Part shown: piece after piece, positions 1 to 8,369 of the stretch
How positions within the stretch are numbered: position 1 is the stretch's first letter
How the letters are laid out: each line of letters begins with the position of its first letter
Assembly: GCA_964647825.1 (NCBI GenBank)
Contig: CAZYJL010000014.1
Span: 1-24,749, forward strand
Source: VFKI01 sp964647825
Lineage (GTDB): Bacteria; Pseudomonadota; Gammaproteobacteria; DSM-16500
Direction: 5' to 3'
DNA: 24,749 bases
Position numbers and translations under genes: made by a program
Notes under the pieces: model-generated
Told to the model about the DNA's origin: nothing
The model's database searches: none
Seen by the model: only the letters and a program-made list of their open reading frames with translations

Positions 1-72
1 GCTTCGATGAAACAATGTCTCTGCGGGACCCAAGTGATGCAGTCAAGCTAAAAAACACGGACTAGCTGTTAC
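1..72 (-). repeat. Truncated end of a dispersed MITE-like repeat (same family as 15505-15689)
   Basis: Bases 1-47 align without gaps to the reverse complement of 15535-15581, with 39 of 47 identical, including an uninterrupted block of TGTCTCTGCGGGACCC. The following 25 bases end in GTTAC at 68-72, like the terminus of the complete copy, and are followed by AAAAAAAC at 73-80, the same octamer that flanks the complete copy on both sides. The sub-terminal part is diverged. The element continues left of the window. It lies just downstream of queE. Confidence 0.65.
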
Positions 73-113
73 AAAAAAACACCCGCACTGATCAATTACT
101 TAAATACATATTA

Positions 114-755
114 CTACTTGCCAGACACATCACCCCATAAAAACTTATGCAATTGAATCTGTAATCTGACCGGCAATTTATCCTGTAATATCCAATCAGC
201 CAGCTCACCTACCGGTATTGCCTGATAAGCAGGCGAAAACAAAACTTCACACCGTGTAGGTAACTGATATTGGTCTAAAATCGTCTTTGCCCAGTCATAA
301 TCCGCACGCTCACAAATCACAAATTTCACCTGATCATGTGACGTCAATTGTGCAATATTCTCAAAACGATTTTTACTCATTTCGCCTGAGGCAGGTGTTT
401 TAATATCCATCACACGACTTACACGTGTGTCAACAGGTGAGATATCTAAAGCACCACTCGTTTCTAGGGAAACTTGATAACCAGCATCACACAAGCACTT
501 TAGAAGCCCAGGACATGCCGGTTGTGCTAAAGGTTCCCCCCCTGTGACCGTCACATACCGCGCACCATACGTTTTCACTGTCGCAAGAATTTCATCAACT
601 GTTTGCCACTGCCCACCGTGAAAAGCGTAAGCGGTATCACAATAAACACAACGCAAAGGACAGCCTGTTAACCGGATAAACACTGTTGGCAGGCCAACTG
701 TTCGTGTCTCTCCCTGCAGCGAAAAAAAAATTTCTGTGATACGTAAACGATTCAC
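114..755 (-). CDS. queE: 7-carboxy-7-deazaguanine synthase QueE
   Basis: Radical-SAM enzyme that converts 6-carboxy-tetrahydropterin to 7-carboxy-7-deazaguanine in the preQ0/queuosine pathway (cytoplasmic). The 213-residue product has the QueE-type start (TEIFFSLQGE), the iron-sulfur cysteines C32, C36 and C39 in a CX3CX2C arrangement, and the SAM-binding GGEP at residues 72-75. Length fits the family. The start is GTG, three bases after the cpoB stop, with only a weak upstream GCCGGG; the family N-terminus supports it. It is the last visible gene of the ruvAB-tol-pal cluster. QueC often follows QueE in proteobacteria, but no queC is visible in the 113 bases downstream, where a repeat lies instead. 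Confidence 0.95.
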   Translation of the reverse strand: MNRLRITEIFFSLQGETRTVGLPTVFIRLTGCPLRCVYCDTAYAFHGGQWQTVDEILATVKTYGARYVTVTGGEPLAQPACPGLLKCLCDAGYQVSLETSGALDISPVDTRVSRVMDIKTPASGEMSKNRFENIAQLTSHDQVKFVICERADYDWAKTILDQYQLPTRCEVLFSPAYQAIPVGELADWILQDKLPVRLQIQLHKFLWGDVSGK

Positions 756-758
756 AAA

Positions 759-1811
759 TTAATGCCCGGCTAACTTTAATTGCTTTAATTGCTCATTTGC
801 CAAACGCGCCGAAGCTGTACCCGGATAATGATTAATTACCCTTTTAAACACTGCTCTAGCTGCATCCCACTTCTGCTCTGCTGCATAAATTAATGCTAGT
901 TTAAGATTCGCATCTGCAATTTTAGGACTATCCGAGTAATTTTTAATAACAATTTGAAACTCAGCTGCCGATTGCGCGTTTTTTCCTTGCAATCCATACA
1001 ACTCGCCTAACCAATAATGTGCATTTGCAGCAAACTGGCCAGAAGGATATTTTGCTAACATTTTTTGTAACGTCACGATAGCTTGATCATATTTTTCTGC
1101 CCGAATGAAATCATAAGCCGTTTGATAAGTGCGTTGTTCTTCTTGCACATTCGGTTGCGCAGGCTTCACAGAATTTACCGGTGTTTTCGAAGGGACAGCG
1201 ACCGATGATACGGTATTCGTTGTCGCAGTCACCGCAGGATTGACGACGGCTTTTTTAATCGTTTTTGCACGCGCGGGTATTAGAACAGGTGACACATGTG
1301 GCTTCGCATTTAACGTTGGAGTCGTTTCTTTTGATTGTATCACTGCCACTGAAGCAGCTACTGCGTTTTTTGCAGCCTCTGCAACTCCTTTAGTTTCAGA
1401 GAGTCGGCGATCTAAATCAGTATACTCTGCACGCTGCTGAGATTGTAATTGCTGCAACTGATGACTCAATTGCTCCAATTGACCACGCAAAGATTGGACA
1501 TCTGCTTGTAATGCATCCAGTTTTTCTGTTGAACTCACTGATTGCAGAGCAGCAACTTGTTGCTCCAATCGTGCAATGCGTGCCGCGCTTGACTGCGTAT
1601 TGGGAAGTGCTGGTGAAGGGGACGCTAATTCCGCCCCACCATCTGCTTGCCCATCAAATGGTGGATAATTGTCAGCATCATACACCGGCGCATCATCCGC
1701 ATAAGCTGATGAAACCACCCCAGCAGAAAATAACAATGTCACGCTAACAGCACTGACAAAAACACAACGGCGCAATACACATCCCAGCCGCCTTATTAAG
1801 CATAAGATCAT
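759..1811 (-). CDS. cpoB: Cell division coordinator CpoB (YbgF), Tol-Pal associated periplasmic TPR protein
   Basis: Periplasmic protein that in E. coli binds TolA and coordinates outer-membrane constriction with septal peptidoglycan synthesis. With the ATG at 1811 the 350-residue product has a signal peptide (basic RR/LRR region, hydrophobic residues 16-33, likely cleavage after AYA at 38). A coiled-coil segment follows (about residues 75-140, many Q/L heptads), then an alanine/threonine/proline-rich linker and TPR repeats from about residue 227 to the end (SGQFAANAHYWLGELY, IADANLKLALIYAAEQKW). The frame stays open to a TTG at 1832 that overlaps the pal stop, but GGAG ten bases before the ATG at 1811 and the signal-peptide shape favour 1811. 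The linker is longer than in E. coli CpoB. Confidence 0.9.
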   Translation of the reverse strand: MILCLIRRLGCVLRRCVFVSAVSVTLLFSAGVVSSAYADDAPVYDADNYPPFDGQADGGAELASPSPALPNTQSSAARIARLEQQVAALQSVSSTEKLDALQADVQSLRGQLEQLSHQLQQLQSQQRAEYTDLDRRLSETKGVAEAAKNAVAASVAVIQSKETTPTLNAKPHVSPVLIPARAKTIKKAVVNPAVTATTNTVSSVAVPSKTPVNSVKPAQPNVQEEQRTYQTAYDFIRAEKYDQAIVTLQKMLAKYPSGQFAANAHYWLGELYGLQGKNAQSAAEFQIVIKNYSDSPKIADANLKLALIYAAEQKWDAARAVFKRVINHYPGTASARLANEQLKQLKLAGH

Positions 1812-1828
1812 GACCAACTCACTCCAAA

Positions 1829-2383
1829 TCAATGCCTCACCAGCACAATCACAGCACGACGATCTTGCTGATAATCACTTTCAGTATGTCCGGGCACAGC
1901 CAGCCTTTCTTGACCATAACTCACCACACGAATCTGGTCTGGGTTGACGCCACGCGTTTTCAATAAATTTGCTACGCTTTCGGCCCGACGCTCGCCTAAA
2001 GCCACATTGTATTCACGACTTCCTCGTGGATCCGTATGCCCTTCTAAGATAATTTTTTGATTCGGATGCGCAACCAACCAATCTGCATTTGCCAAAATGG
2101 CTGGACGATATTCAGCACGAATCATACTTTTATCAAAATCAAAATAATAGGTTTTCGTTTTTAACAAACTGCTTGCGGCATGATGCATACTGCCACCCGC
2201 AAACTGATCAGTTTCACCAATACCGCTTGCCCGCGCATTTTCTTGACCAAAGCCATTATTGAACTCACCTGCGCCACCTGCACCACTACCCGCAGCATTC
2301 CCATGACGCGAGGTCGAGCACGCTGCTAAAATCAACAAGCTACCCGCCACCAGTAAACCCTGTAAGCATTGTTTCAGTTTCAT
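1829..2383 (-). CDS. pal: Peptidoglycan-associated lipoprotein Pal
   Basis: Outer-membrane lipoprotein that holds peptidoglycan and is recycled by the Tol motor. The 184-residue product starts with a lipoprotein signal and a lipobox ending LILAAC, so C22 would be the lipidated residue. A glycine/alanine/serine-rich linker follows, then an OmpA-type C-terminal domain from about residue 78 (YYFDFDKSMI, EGHTDPRGSREYN, LGERRAESV, SYGQERLAVPGHTESDYQQDRRAVI). The EGHTDPRG-EYN segment and the NQDRR-like QQDRR form the diaminopimelate-binding site in the family. The ATG at 2383 has a strong AAGGGAGA ribosome site. It lies between tolB and cpoB, as in most gammaproteobacteria. Confidence 0.97.
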   Translation of the reverse strand: MKLKQCLQGLLVAGSLLILAACSTSRHGNAAGSGAGGAGEFNNGFGQENARASGIGETDQFAGGSMHHAASSLLKTKTYYFDFDKSMIRAEYRPAILANADWLVAHPNQKIILEGHTDPRGSREYNVALGERRAESVANLLKTRGVNPDQIRVVSYGQERLAVPGHTESDYQQDRRAVIVLVRH

Positions 2384-2425
2384 CGAGCGCTCTCCCTTTT
2401 TAATTCCATCAATTTTTACCTCTAA

Positions 2426-3703
2426 TTACGACACGTGCCAAGGTGACCAAGCAGGATCTTGTACTTCACCATTGCGTCCAGGTAATCGCACCTGAATGCT
2501 ACCGTCCGTCGATACCATCGCTAAGACACTACGACCACCATACAATGTGCCATAAAGTACCATACTGCCATTTGGCGCCATGGCCGGTGATTCGTTGTCT
2601 GTGCCTGATGTTGGTGTTAATACGCGAAATACACCATTATCCATATCAAATAATGCAATATTGAATAAACCTGACGTTTGATTAATGGTAACGATATGAC
2701 GCGCATCGGGACTAAATGAAGCACGTGCATTATAGCGGCCATCATAGGTCACCCGGCTGATTGCACCATCCGCCAAGCGTATTTGATAAATCTGCGGCGT
2801 ACCGCCACGATTAGATGTGAAAATGAGTGATTTACCATCAGGTGAAAAAGATGGCTCCGTATTTATTGAAAAATCGTGTGTTAAACGACGCAAGTGCCGC
2901 GTGGCAATATCCATTAAATAAATAGTCGGTGAGCCATCTTTTGACAAGACTAATGCTAATTTTTTTCCATCAGGCGAGAAAGCCGGCGCGCCATTAATCC
3001 CAGGGTAAGCACTGATGAGTGTACGCCGCCCACTGGCAATTTCTTGCAAATAAATCGCTGCACGTTTGTTTTCAAAAGACACATAAGCAATTTTACGGCC
3101 ATCAGGTGAAAAAGCCGGCGACATAATCGGTTCAGCAGAAACTAACAACGGTCGCGGGTTATACCCATCTTCATCAGCTATCTCAAGCGTATAGTGTGGA
3201 ACACCTGCTGGATGTTGCACAACAACATAAGCTAGGCGCGTTGAAAATACGCCACGCACACCGGTAAGTTGTTGATAAACGATATCACTAAAATGATGCG
3301 CGACTGCACGCAAAGAAGAAGCACTCACCGTCACTTGCTGACTAGCTAATAAAGTTGATGAGCTACCATTAGACGCACCTGCAGGTCGATCGCGTAGTTG
3401 AAACTGCACACGATAATGCCCCGGACCTGACTGCGTCACTTGCCCAGTCACAATCGCATCGCCGGCCAATGCTGTATTGGAAACATGAAAACGCCCGCTG
3501 TTACGTAAATCATTCGCCATCACCGCGGCAATATCTTCTGGTAGCATGTTAGCTTGGCCTGAAAAAGGGATAACCGCAATGGGAATCGCACCTACCACAC
3601 CACGTGTTAATTCCATACTTAACATAGCATGCAGTGGACCCGACATCAGCAAGGCCAGCAAACAACAATAAAAACGCATCCATTTTTGCGGTTGGGAAGG
3701 CAT
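2426..3703 (-). CDS. tolB: Tol-Pal system protein TolB
   Basis: Periplasmic beta-propeller protein that binds Pal and is pulled by TolA. The product has a signal peptide (MRFYCCLLALLMSGPLHA), the TolB N-terminal domain (GAIPIAVIPFSGQ, DIAAVMANDLRNSGRF) and five recognisable propeller blades, each beginning with a PAFSPDG-like motif (PAFSPDGRKIAYVS, PAFSPDGKKLALV, PSFSPDGKSLIFTSN, ASFSPDARHIVTI, PAMAPNGSMVLYG). The frame is open far upstream into the GGDEF-EAL gene, but that extension is not TolB-like. The ATG at 3703 gives 425 residues and the ATG at 3679 gives 417; neither has a clear ribosome site, so the exact start is uncertain. The gap of 50 bases to the preceding gene is the second break caused by the inserted c-di-GMP gene. 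Confidence 0.95.
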   Translation of the reverse strand: MPSQPQKWMRFYCCLLALLMSGPLHAMLSMELTRGVVGAIPIAVIPFSGQANMLPEDIAAVMANDLRNSGRFHVSNTALAGDAIVTGQVTQSGPGHYRVQFQLRDRPAGASNGSSSTLLASQQVTVSASSLRAVAHHFSDIVYQQLTGVRGVFSTRLAYVVVQHPAGVPHYTLEIADEDGYNPRPLLVSAEPIMSPAFSPDGRKIAYVSFENKRAAIYLQEIASGRRTLISAYPGINGAPAFSPDGKKLALVLSKDGSPTIYLMDIATRHLRRLTHDFSINTEPSFSPDGKSLIFTSNRGGTPQIYQIRLADGAISRVTYDGRYNARASFSPDARHIVTINQTSGLFNIALFDMDNGVFRVLTPTSGTDNESPAMAPNGSMVLYGTLYGGRSVLAMVSTDGSIQVRLPGRNGEVQDPAWSPWHVS

Positions 3704-3753
3704 CGTTAATAAAGCCGCATTTAGAAGAAACACTAAAGATGATACAACACAGA

Positions 3754-5259
3754 CTACACGCTTTCCACAATCTCCTGCGCCATCCCTGCGGTAAGCTCGT
3801 GTGCCAATAAAGGCTGGCCAAATAAATCCCCTTGCATCATCAAACAACCCATCTCCACCAACTTTTTTTTCTGACTCATGCTGGTGACGCCTTCAGCGAC
3901 TACATTCGCACCAAAACTCTTTGCCAATGCAATAATCATACTCACAATTGCTTCACTTTCTCGATTCACTAAAATATCTTTGATAAGCAGGCTATCAATA
4001 CGAAAAATATCAATAGGCAAACGCCGCAAATAATACAAAGGCAAACTACCTGTTCCAAAACTGTTAATTGCAATACGCACACCTAAATGTTTTAACATAC
4101 GTAACATTTTTTCAATGCCAACAATACGTGTATGCAGTGTTGTATCCGTCATTTCAAATACGAGTGATTCAGGATCCAAATGACATTCCTGCAGAATACT
4201 CGAGATATGATGTACAAAGTTCGTGTTTTCTAAACGCGACAATGCAAGTGGCATAGAGACTGGACCAAAAAACAACCCTTGTTCTCGCCATATCAATAAA
4301 TGCTGACAAACAGTACGAATCATCCACTCACTCACTTCGGCCATTTTGCCTGTATTCTCTGCCAATCGAACAAACTCTTCTAAGGAAATCAAACCAAAAT
4401 CAGGGTGCTGCCAGCGCAACAATGCTTCCATACAAATAATTTTGCGTGTTTCCAAATGAATCTCAGGACGATAATAAATAGTAAAATCCTGATAAACCGC
4501 TTCTGCACGTAAACTTGACTCTAACATTAATTCTCGCTTACTCAGCGCATGCATCTCCTCACGGTAAAATTGAAAAGTATTCCTACCTTGTGCTTTTGCT
4601 TGATGTAGCGCACTATCTGCATTTTTTAAGAGAGTGCGCACATCGCTACCATCCATTGGAAAAATGGCAATACCAATACTGGCTGTCAAATACACTGTTT
4701 GATCTTGCAATTGAAAAGGACGAGAAATCGTATCCAACAAACGCTTAGCAACATACGCTGCGGTTTCTGCTTTAGTGAGTTGCGGAAAAATAAAAACAAA
4801 TTCATCACCTGCAAAACGACTCACTGTATCGACCTGACGAATGCAATCTAACAAACGCTTCGCCACTTCTTTTAATAAATTATCACCAAAATCCAAACCT
4901 AACGCACCATTTATGATTTTAAATCGATCTAGATTTAAGAACATGACACTACTAATCAATTGATAACGTGTACTTTGTGTGACTGTTACCGCAAGACGAT
5001 CTTCAAATACTTGACGCCCAGGTAAGCCTGTTAAACTATCTTGTAACGTCACTTCAGTTACTTGTTTTTTTAAAACAATGAGTGCGTTTTCGGCCTTTTC
5101 TCGTGTTTCTTTTTCATCACGTAATTTTTTACGTAACATACGCAGTTGACTGCTTTTCTTGCGAAGATAAAGTAAACAAATACTCAAACCCGCCGTTAAG
5201 ACAGCCACCAACAACACTGTAGAAAAAGCAATAATAGATGAAAAATACTCTGGCATCAT
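3754..5259 (-). CDS. Membrane-anchored GGDEF-EAL (c-di-GMP) protein within the tol-pal cluster
   Basis: Predicted c-di-GMP protein of 501 residues. It has one membrane helix (about 9-32), a charged coiled coil (36-70), a GGDEF domain (about 74-233: DSLTGLPGR, AGDEF at 150-154, an RxxD I-site at 141-144) and an EAL domain (about 245-500: EAL at 278-280, FEMTD near 369, VVAEGV, MQGDLFGQPL). AGDEF variants can be active cyclases. In the EAL domain the usual DDFGTG is NSFGTG (399-404), the metal-binding Asn of the VNLS strand is Pro337, and the Lys of the KID motif is Arg, so phosphodiesterase activity is doubtful. The start is ATG 5259, not the longer frame to 5328, because AAGGAGAT lies seven to eight bases upstream. 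It separates tolA from tolB, an unusual place for such a gene. No sensory domain is seen apart from the helix. Confidence 0.93.
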   Translation of the reverse strand: MMPEYFSSIIAFSTVLLVAVLTAGLSICLLYLRKKSSQLRMLRKKLRDEKETREKAENALIVLKKQVTEVTLQDSLTGLPGRQVFEDRLAVTVTQSTRYQLISSVMFLNLDRFKIINGALGLDFGDNLLKEVAKRLLDCIRQVDTVSRFAGDEFVFIFPQLTKAETAAYVAKRLLDTISRPFQLQDQTVYLTASIGIAIFPMDGSDVRTLLKNADSALHQAKAQGRNTFQFYREEMHALSKRELMLESSLRAEAVYQDFTIYYRPEIHLETRKIICMEALLRWQHPDFGLISLEEFVRLAENTGKMAEVSEWMIRTVCQHLLIWREQGLFFGPVSMPLALSRLENTNFVHHISSILQECHLDPESLVFEMTDTTLHTRIVGIEKMLRMLKHLGVRIAINSFGTGSLPLYYLRRLPIDIFRIDSLLIKDILVNRESEAIVSMIIALAKSFGANVVAEGVTSMSQKKKLVEMGCLMMQGDLFGQPLLAHELTAGMAQEIVESV

Positions 5260-5311
5260 ACGCTGTATCTCCTTGATACTTGCCGACACCTTGAGCCTTA
5301 GATAATAGTTT

Positions 5312-5342
5312 ATTTTAACCCTTTTCATCCAAACAATAACAA
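5312..5342 (-). promoter_or_regulatory. Possible internal promoter before the GGDEF-EAL gene
   Basis: On the minus strand the 94-base gap after tolA holds TTGTTA (5342-5337) and TAAAAT (5317-5312) with a 19-base spacer. This is a weak sigma70-like match with a long spacer. It is plausible because this is one of the few real gaps inside the cluster. Confidence 0.25.
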
Positions 5343-5353
5343 CCCATTAAAAA

Positions 5354-6217
5354 TCAGTAGGTTGCTAATATATCCTCTGGTTTTGCACGCAGGACAAATG
5401 CCCGAAACGCTGCAAATGCTTGCGGATCTTGTGGCACCGGCAAAGGTGATGAACGAAAAACGGCAACGCGTGCTGAATTATCCAACCCAACATTTCCACT
5501 ACTTTTGACAATCTGCACATCTAATACACCACCGCCCGGTGCTAAATGCACTAGCAAATCTGTGTACAAATGTTTATCAGGTATGCCTGGCAATCGCCAA
5601 TGCTGACTAATCGCTTGCAAAATCAATGCTCGGTAACGATCAACCTCGCCTTGCATCTTCTTTTCTTGTAGTGTGTCTAGACGATTCGTTTCACTCACCA
5701 ACTCCCGATGTAATGCTTCTTTATTTAATGATTTCATTTGTTGTGCAAATGCCATTGCCATTTTCTTTTGTGCGAGCCGTTGTGCTTGATGCTGTAATGC
5801 TTGTGTTTTTTTAATTGACTTGATGTGATCTGCTTTGCGCTCTACTTCTTTCTTTAAGTCTAATAACAACTGATCTTTTTGTTTTTTCTTAGGAAGCAAT
5901 GCAATTGCATATTGCTTTCTGGCGTCTATCTTACTTACCGCTAATTGCACCGCATTGTGACTAGCAATCTGCTGTTGACTATTTTTAGCGATATTAGCAG
6001 ACGTGACAGGTATAGTTTGAGTTTGATTGTTTCTGGTTTTTGGTATTGCACTAAGAACAACCGCATGAATCACCTCTTCTGCTGCATTCCCTTTTTCTGC
6101 CACAATTCGACGATGTGTCGAAAAATCTATATTTATTATTAGAAAAAAAACAAGCAGCGCATGTAAAAAAATCGAGAAAAAAAAAGCTTTTTTACTTTGC
6201 GTCATCTGCCAAGCCAT
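5354..6217 (-). CDS. tolA: Tol-Pal system inner-membrane protein TolA
   Basis: Periplasm-spanning protein that transmits proton-motive force from TolQR to TolB-Pal. The 287-residue product has an N-terminal membrane helix (about residues 11-30) with the conserved S-x3-H pair (S15, H19) that contacts TolQR. A long lysine/glutamine/alanine-rich helical stalk follows (about 75-185), then a TonB/TolA C-terminal domain (VDRYRALILQAISQHWRLP, GGGVLDVQIVKSSGNVGLDNSARVAVFRSSPLPVP). It is shorter than E. coli TolA because the helical stalk is shorter. The ATG shares its A with the tolR stop (TGATG), indicating translational coupling; GGAG lies about ten bases upstream. Confidence 0.95.
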   Translation of the reverse strand: MAWQMTQSKKAFFFSIFLHALLVFFLIINIDFSTHRRIVAEKGNAAEEVIHAVVLSAIPKTRNNQTQTIPVTSANIAKNSQQQIASHNAVQLAVSKIDARKQYAIALLPKKKQKDQLLLDLKKEVERKADHIKSIKKTQALQHQAQRLAQKKMAMAFAQQMKSLNKEALHRELVSETNRLDTLQEKKMQGEVDRYRALILQAISQHWRLPGIPDKHLYTDLLVHLAPGGGVLDVQIVKSSGNVGLDNSARVAVFRSSPLPVPQDPQAFAAFRAFVLRAKPEDILATY

Positions 6218-6657
6218 CAGCCTGTATTCTCCGCGCTCTCTGCAGGAAGGGCGAGCGGTTGAGTCACCAATCCAACGCTTTTGGCACCGGCAGCCTTCAA
6301 CACACTCATCGCTTCCATCACTTTACCGTAATTCACATTTTTATCACCACGCACAAAAACTGGACGATTTGTTGCACTTAAAGCAACTGACGTTAAATGC
6401 GATAAAATACGTGCAGTAATCGGTTGATTAGGATGTGGCGCAATATTGAGATAAAACTCGCCTTTTTCATCAACAGTAACAACTAAAGGTTCTTGTTGTT
6501 CAGGTGGAATCGCCTTTTCTGTCGTCTCAGGCAAATCCACTTTAACACCCTGCGTCAATAATGGCGTAGTAATCATAAAAATGACTAACAAAACTAACAT
6601 CACATCAATAAAAGGGACTAAATTAATTTCAGCCATTGGGCGTCGTGTTTTCATCAT
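6217..6657 (-). CDS. tolR: Tol-Pal system inner-membrane protein TolR
   Basis: ExbD/TolR-family subunit of the proton-driven TolQR motor. The 146-residue product has one N-terminal membrane helix (about 14-34) carrying the essential aspartate D18 in NLVPFIDVMLVLLVIFM, then a periplasmic ExbD-like domain (VKVDLPE, PVFVRGDKNVNYGKVMEAM, KSVGLVTQP). The ATG overlaps the tolQ stop by four bases (ATGA) and its own stop overlaps the tolA start by one base, so tolQRA are probably made as a coupled set. Confidence 0.96.
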   Translation of the reverse strand: MMKTRRPMAEINLVPFIDVMLVLLVIFMITTPLLTQGVKVDLPETTEKAIPPEQQEPLVVTVDEKGEFYLNIAPHPNQPITARILSHLTSVALSATNRPVFVRGDKNVNYGKVMEAMSVLKAAGAKSVGLVTQPLALPAESAENTG

Positions 6658-7331
6658 GCAGTGTGCGCCTGACGATGTAAAATGGTTAAAAACGCTTCCT
6701 GAAACATGTCAAATCGATTTAATAATCGGTTGACCTCTGTCGTAAAACGATTATAGGCAACCACCGCTGGAATCGCTGCAAATAATCCCATAGCCGTTGC
6801 AATCAGTGCTTCTGCAATACCGGGCGCGACCATTGAAATCGTAGCCTGCTGCACAGTGGCTAACGTACGAAACGTCAACATAATGCCGCATACCGTACCA
6901 AAAATCCCGACAAATGGCGCAACAGAACCGACAGTCGCCAGAAAAGGTAAGCGCATTTCAAGACGTTCTTCTTCATGTAAGCGCATTCGATGCATCGCAC
7001 GTTCAGCACTGGTTATTTGCTTTTCAGGAATACCTTGAGCAACTTTTTGTGTTTTCAAAAACTCACGAAAACCTGCCTGAAAAAATGCTTCCGTACCTTC
7101 CGGTTGATGCTTTTGTTGGATGCTTTTTTCATACAGCGCTGCCAAATCGCCGCCTGCCCAAAATTTACGATCAAATTGTTCAGCCGCAAGACGTGCACGC
7201 CGCAAGACACTGGCTTGCTGAAAAATATAGGCCCAAGACACAATCGATGAACCAACCAATAACATCATGACGCCTTTCACCATCCAACCGGCATTTGCAA
7301 AATAGCCCCACAATGATGCATCAACACCCAT
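6654..7331 (-). CDS. tolQ: Tol-Pal system inner-membrane protein TolQ
   Basis: MotA/TolQ/ExbB-family channel subunit that works with TolR to energise TolA. The 225-residue product has three predicted membrane helices (about 15-37, 130-154 and 169-193). The conserved cytoplasmic-loop and helix motifs are present (LPFLATVGSVAPFVGIFGTVCGIM, APGIAEALIATAMGLFAAIPAVVAYN). The ATG at 7331 abuts the ruvB TAG with no gap and has a good GGAGG-type ribosome site (ACGGAGGAAAA) within the ruvB end. The thioesterase gene ybgC, which often precedes tolQ, is absent; ruvB takes that place. Confidence 0.96.
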   Translation of the reverse strand: MGVDASLWGYFANAGWMVKGVMMLLVGSSIVSWAYIFQQASVLRRARLAAEQFDRKFWAGGDLAALYEKSIQQKHQPEGTEAFFQAGFREFLKTQKVAQGIPEKQITSAERAMHRMRLHEEERLEMRLPFLATVGSVAPFVGIFGTVCGIMLTFRTLATVQQATISMVAPGIAEALIATAMGLFAAIPAVVAYNRFTTEVNRLLNRFDMFQEAFLTILHRQAHTA

Positions 7332-8369
7332 CTAATTTTCCTCCGTAAAATGCTCTGGATTTTTTTGTTTGGCCAGTGGGACACTTAACCCAAGATACGT
7401 GTACGCTTGACGAGTTGCCATTCGACCACGCGCTGTCCGCACCATAAAACCTTGTTGAATCAAATACGGCTCAATCACATCTTCAATCGTACCGCGCTCT
7501 TCACTAATGGAAGCAGCTAAACTGTCGACACCGACTGGCCCACCATCAAATCGTTCAATCAATACAGAGAGTAATTTACGATCCATCCTATCAAAGCCAT
7601 ATTGATCAACATGCAGCAAATCTAAGGCCGATTGAACAATGGATAAAACAATGTGTCCATCTGCACGCACTTCAGCATAGTCACGCACGCGCCGCAATAA
7701 GCGATTTGCTATTCGTGGTGTCCCGCGCGCGCGTCGCGCAATTTCTTCAGCAGCCGTGGCATCGATTTGCATCCCTGATAAACTCGCAGAACGCGTCACA
7801 ATCGCAGCAAGATCTGCTGTGGAATAAAATTCTAGCCGTTGCACAATGCCAAAACGATCACGCAATGGCGATGTTAATAAACCTGCACGTGTGGTTGCAC
7901 CAACTAAGGTAAATGGCGGTAAAGTAAGTTTAATCGAACGTGCCGCAGGTCCTTCGCCGATCATAATATCCAGCTGATAATCTTCCATAGCAGGATATAA
8001 CACTTCTTCGACAACAGGACTTAAGCGATGAATCTCATCAATAAATAAAACATCACGTGGTTGTAACGAGGTGAGTAAAGCAGCGACATCTCCCGGTTTT
8101 TCTAACACAGGGCCTGATGTCTGGCGCAAACCTGAACCCATTTCATTCGCGATAATATGGGCTAACGTTGTTTTTCCGAGCCCCGGTGGACCAAAAATTA
8201 AAACGTGATCCAACGCGTCTTCCCGTGCACGTGCAGCAGCAATAAAAATACCCATTTGTTCACGTACCGCTGGTTGGCCAGCATAGTCCGACAAACGAGT
8301 GGGACGTAACGCACGATCAGGAAAATCATGCGTCAATTCACTAGGAGACACCATCCTTTGTTCATTCAC
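7332..8369 (-). CDS. ruvB: Holliday junction branch migration ATPase RuvB
   Basis: AAA+ hexameric motor that drives branch migration of Holliday junctions with RuvA. The 345-residue product shows Walker A GPPGLGKTT (about 60-68), Walker B LFIDEIHR (about 108-115), sensor-1 GATTR, the arginine-finger region LRDRFG, sensor-2 RGTPRIANRLLRR and a C-terminal winged-helix region ending in QAYTYLG. I chose GTG 8369 although the frame is open to 8393: GTG forms a GTGA overlap with the ruvA stop, GGGAGG lies seven bases upstream, and the resulting N-terminus matches the usual RuvB length. The last codon touches the tolQ start. Confidence 0.96.
   Translation of the reverse strand: MNEQRMVSPSELTHDFPDRALRPTRLSDYAGQPAVREQMGIFIAAARAREDALDHVLIFGPPGLGKTTLAHIIANEMGSGLRQTSGPVLEKPGDVAALLTSLQPRDVLFIDEIHRLSPVVEEVLYPAMEDYQLDIMIGEGPAARSIKLTLPPFTLVGATTRAGLLTSPLRDRFGIVQRLEFYSTADLAAIVTRSASLSGMQIDATAAEEIARRARGTPRIANRLLRRVRDYAEVRADGHIVLSIVQSALDLLHVDQYGFDRMDRKLLSVLIERFDGGPVGVDSLAASISEERGTIEDVIEPYLIQQGFMVRTARGRMATRQAYTYLGLSVPLAKQKNPEHFTEEN

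Noticed and set aside
1129..1440. 103-codon open frame antisense to cpoB
   Set aside because: Mirrors the Ala/Thr/Val-rich CpoB linker; composition explained by the real gene.
3704..3847. 48-codon N-terminal extension of tolB into the GGDEF-EAL gene
   Set aside because: It would place non-TolB residues before the signal peptide, and it overlaps the conserved C-terminus of the upstream gene.
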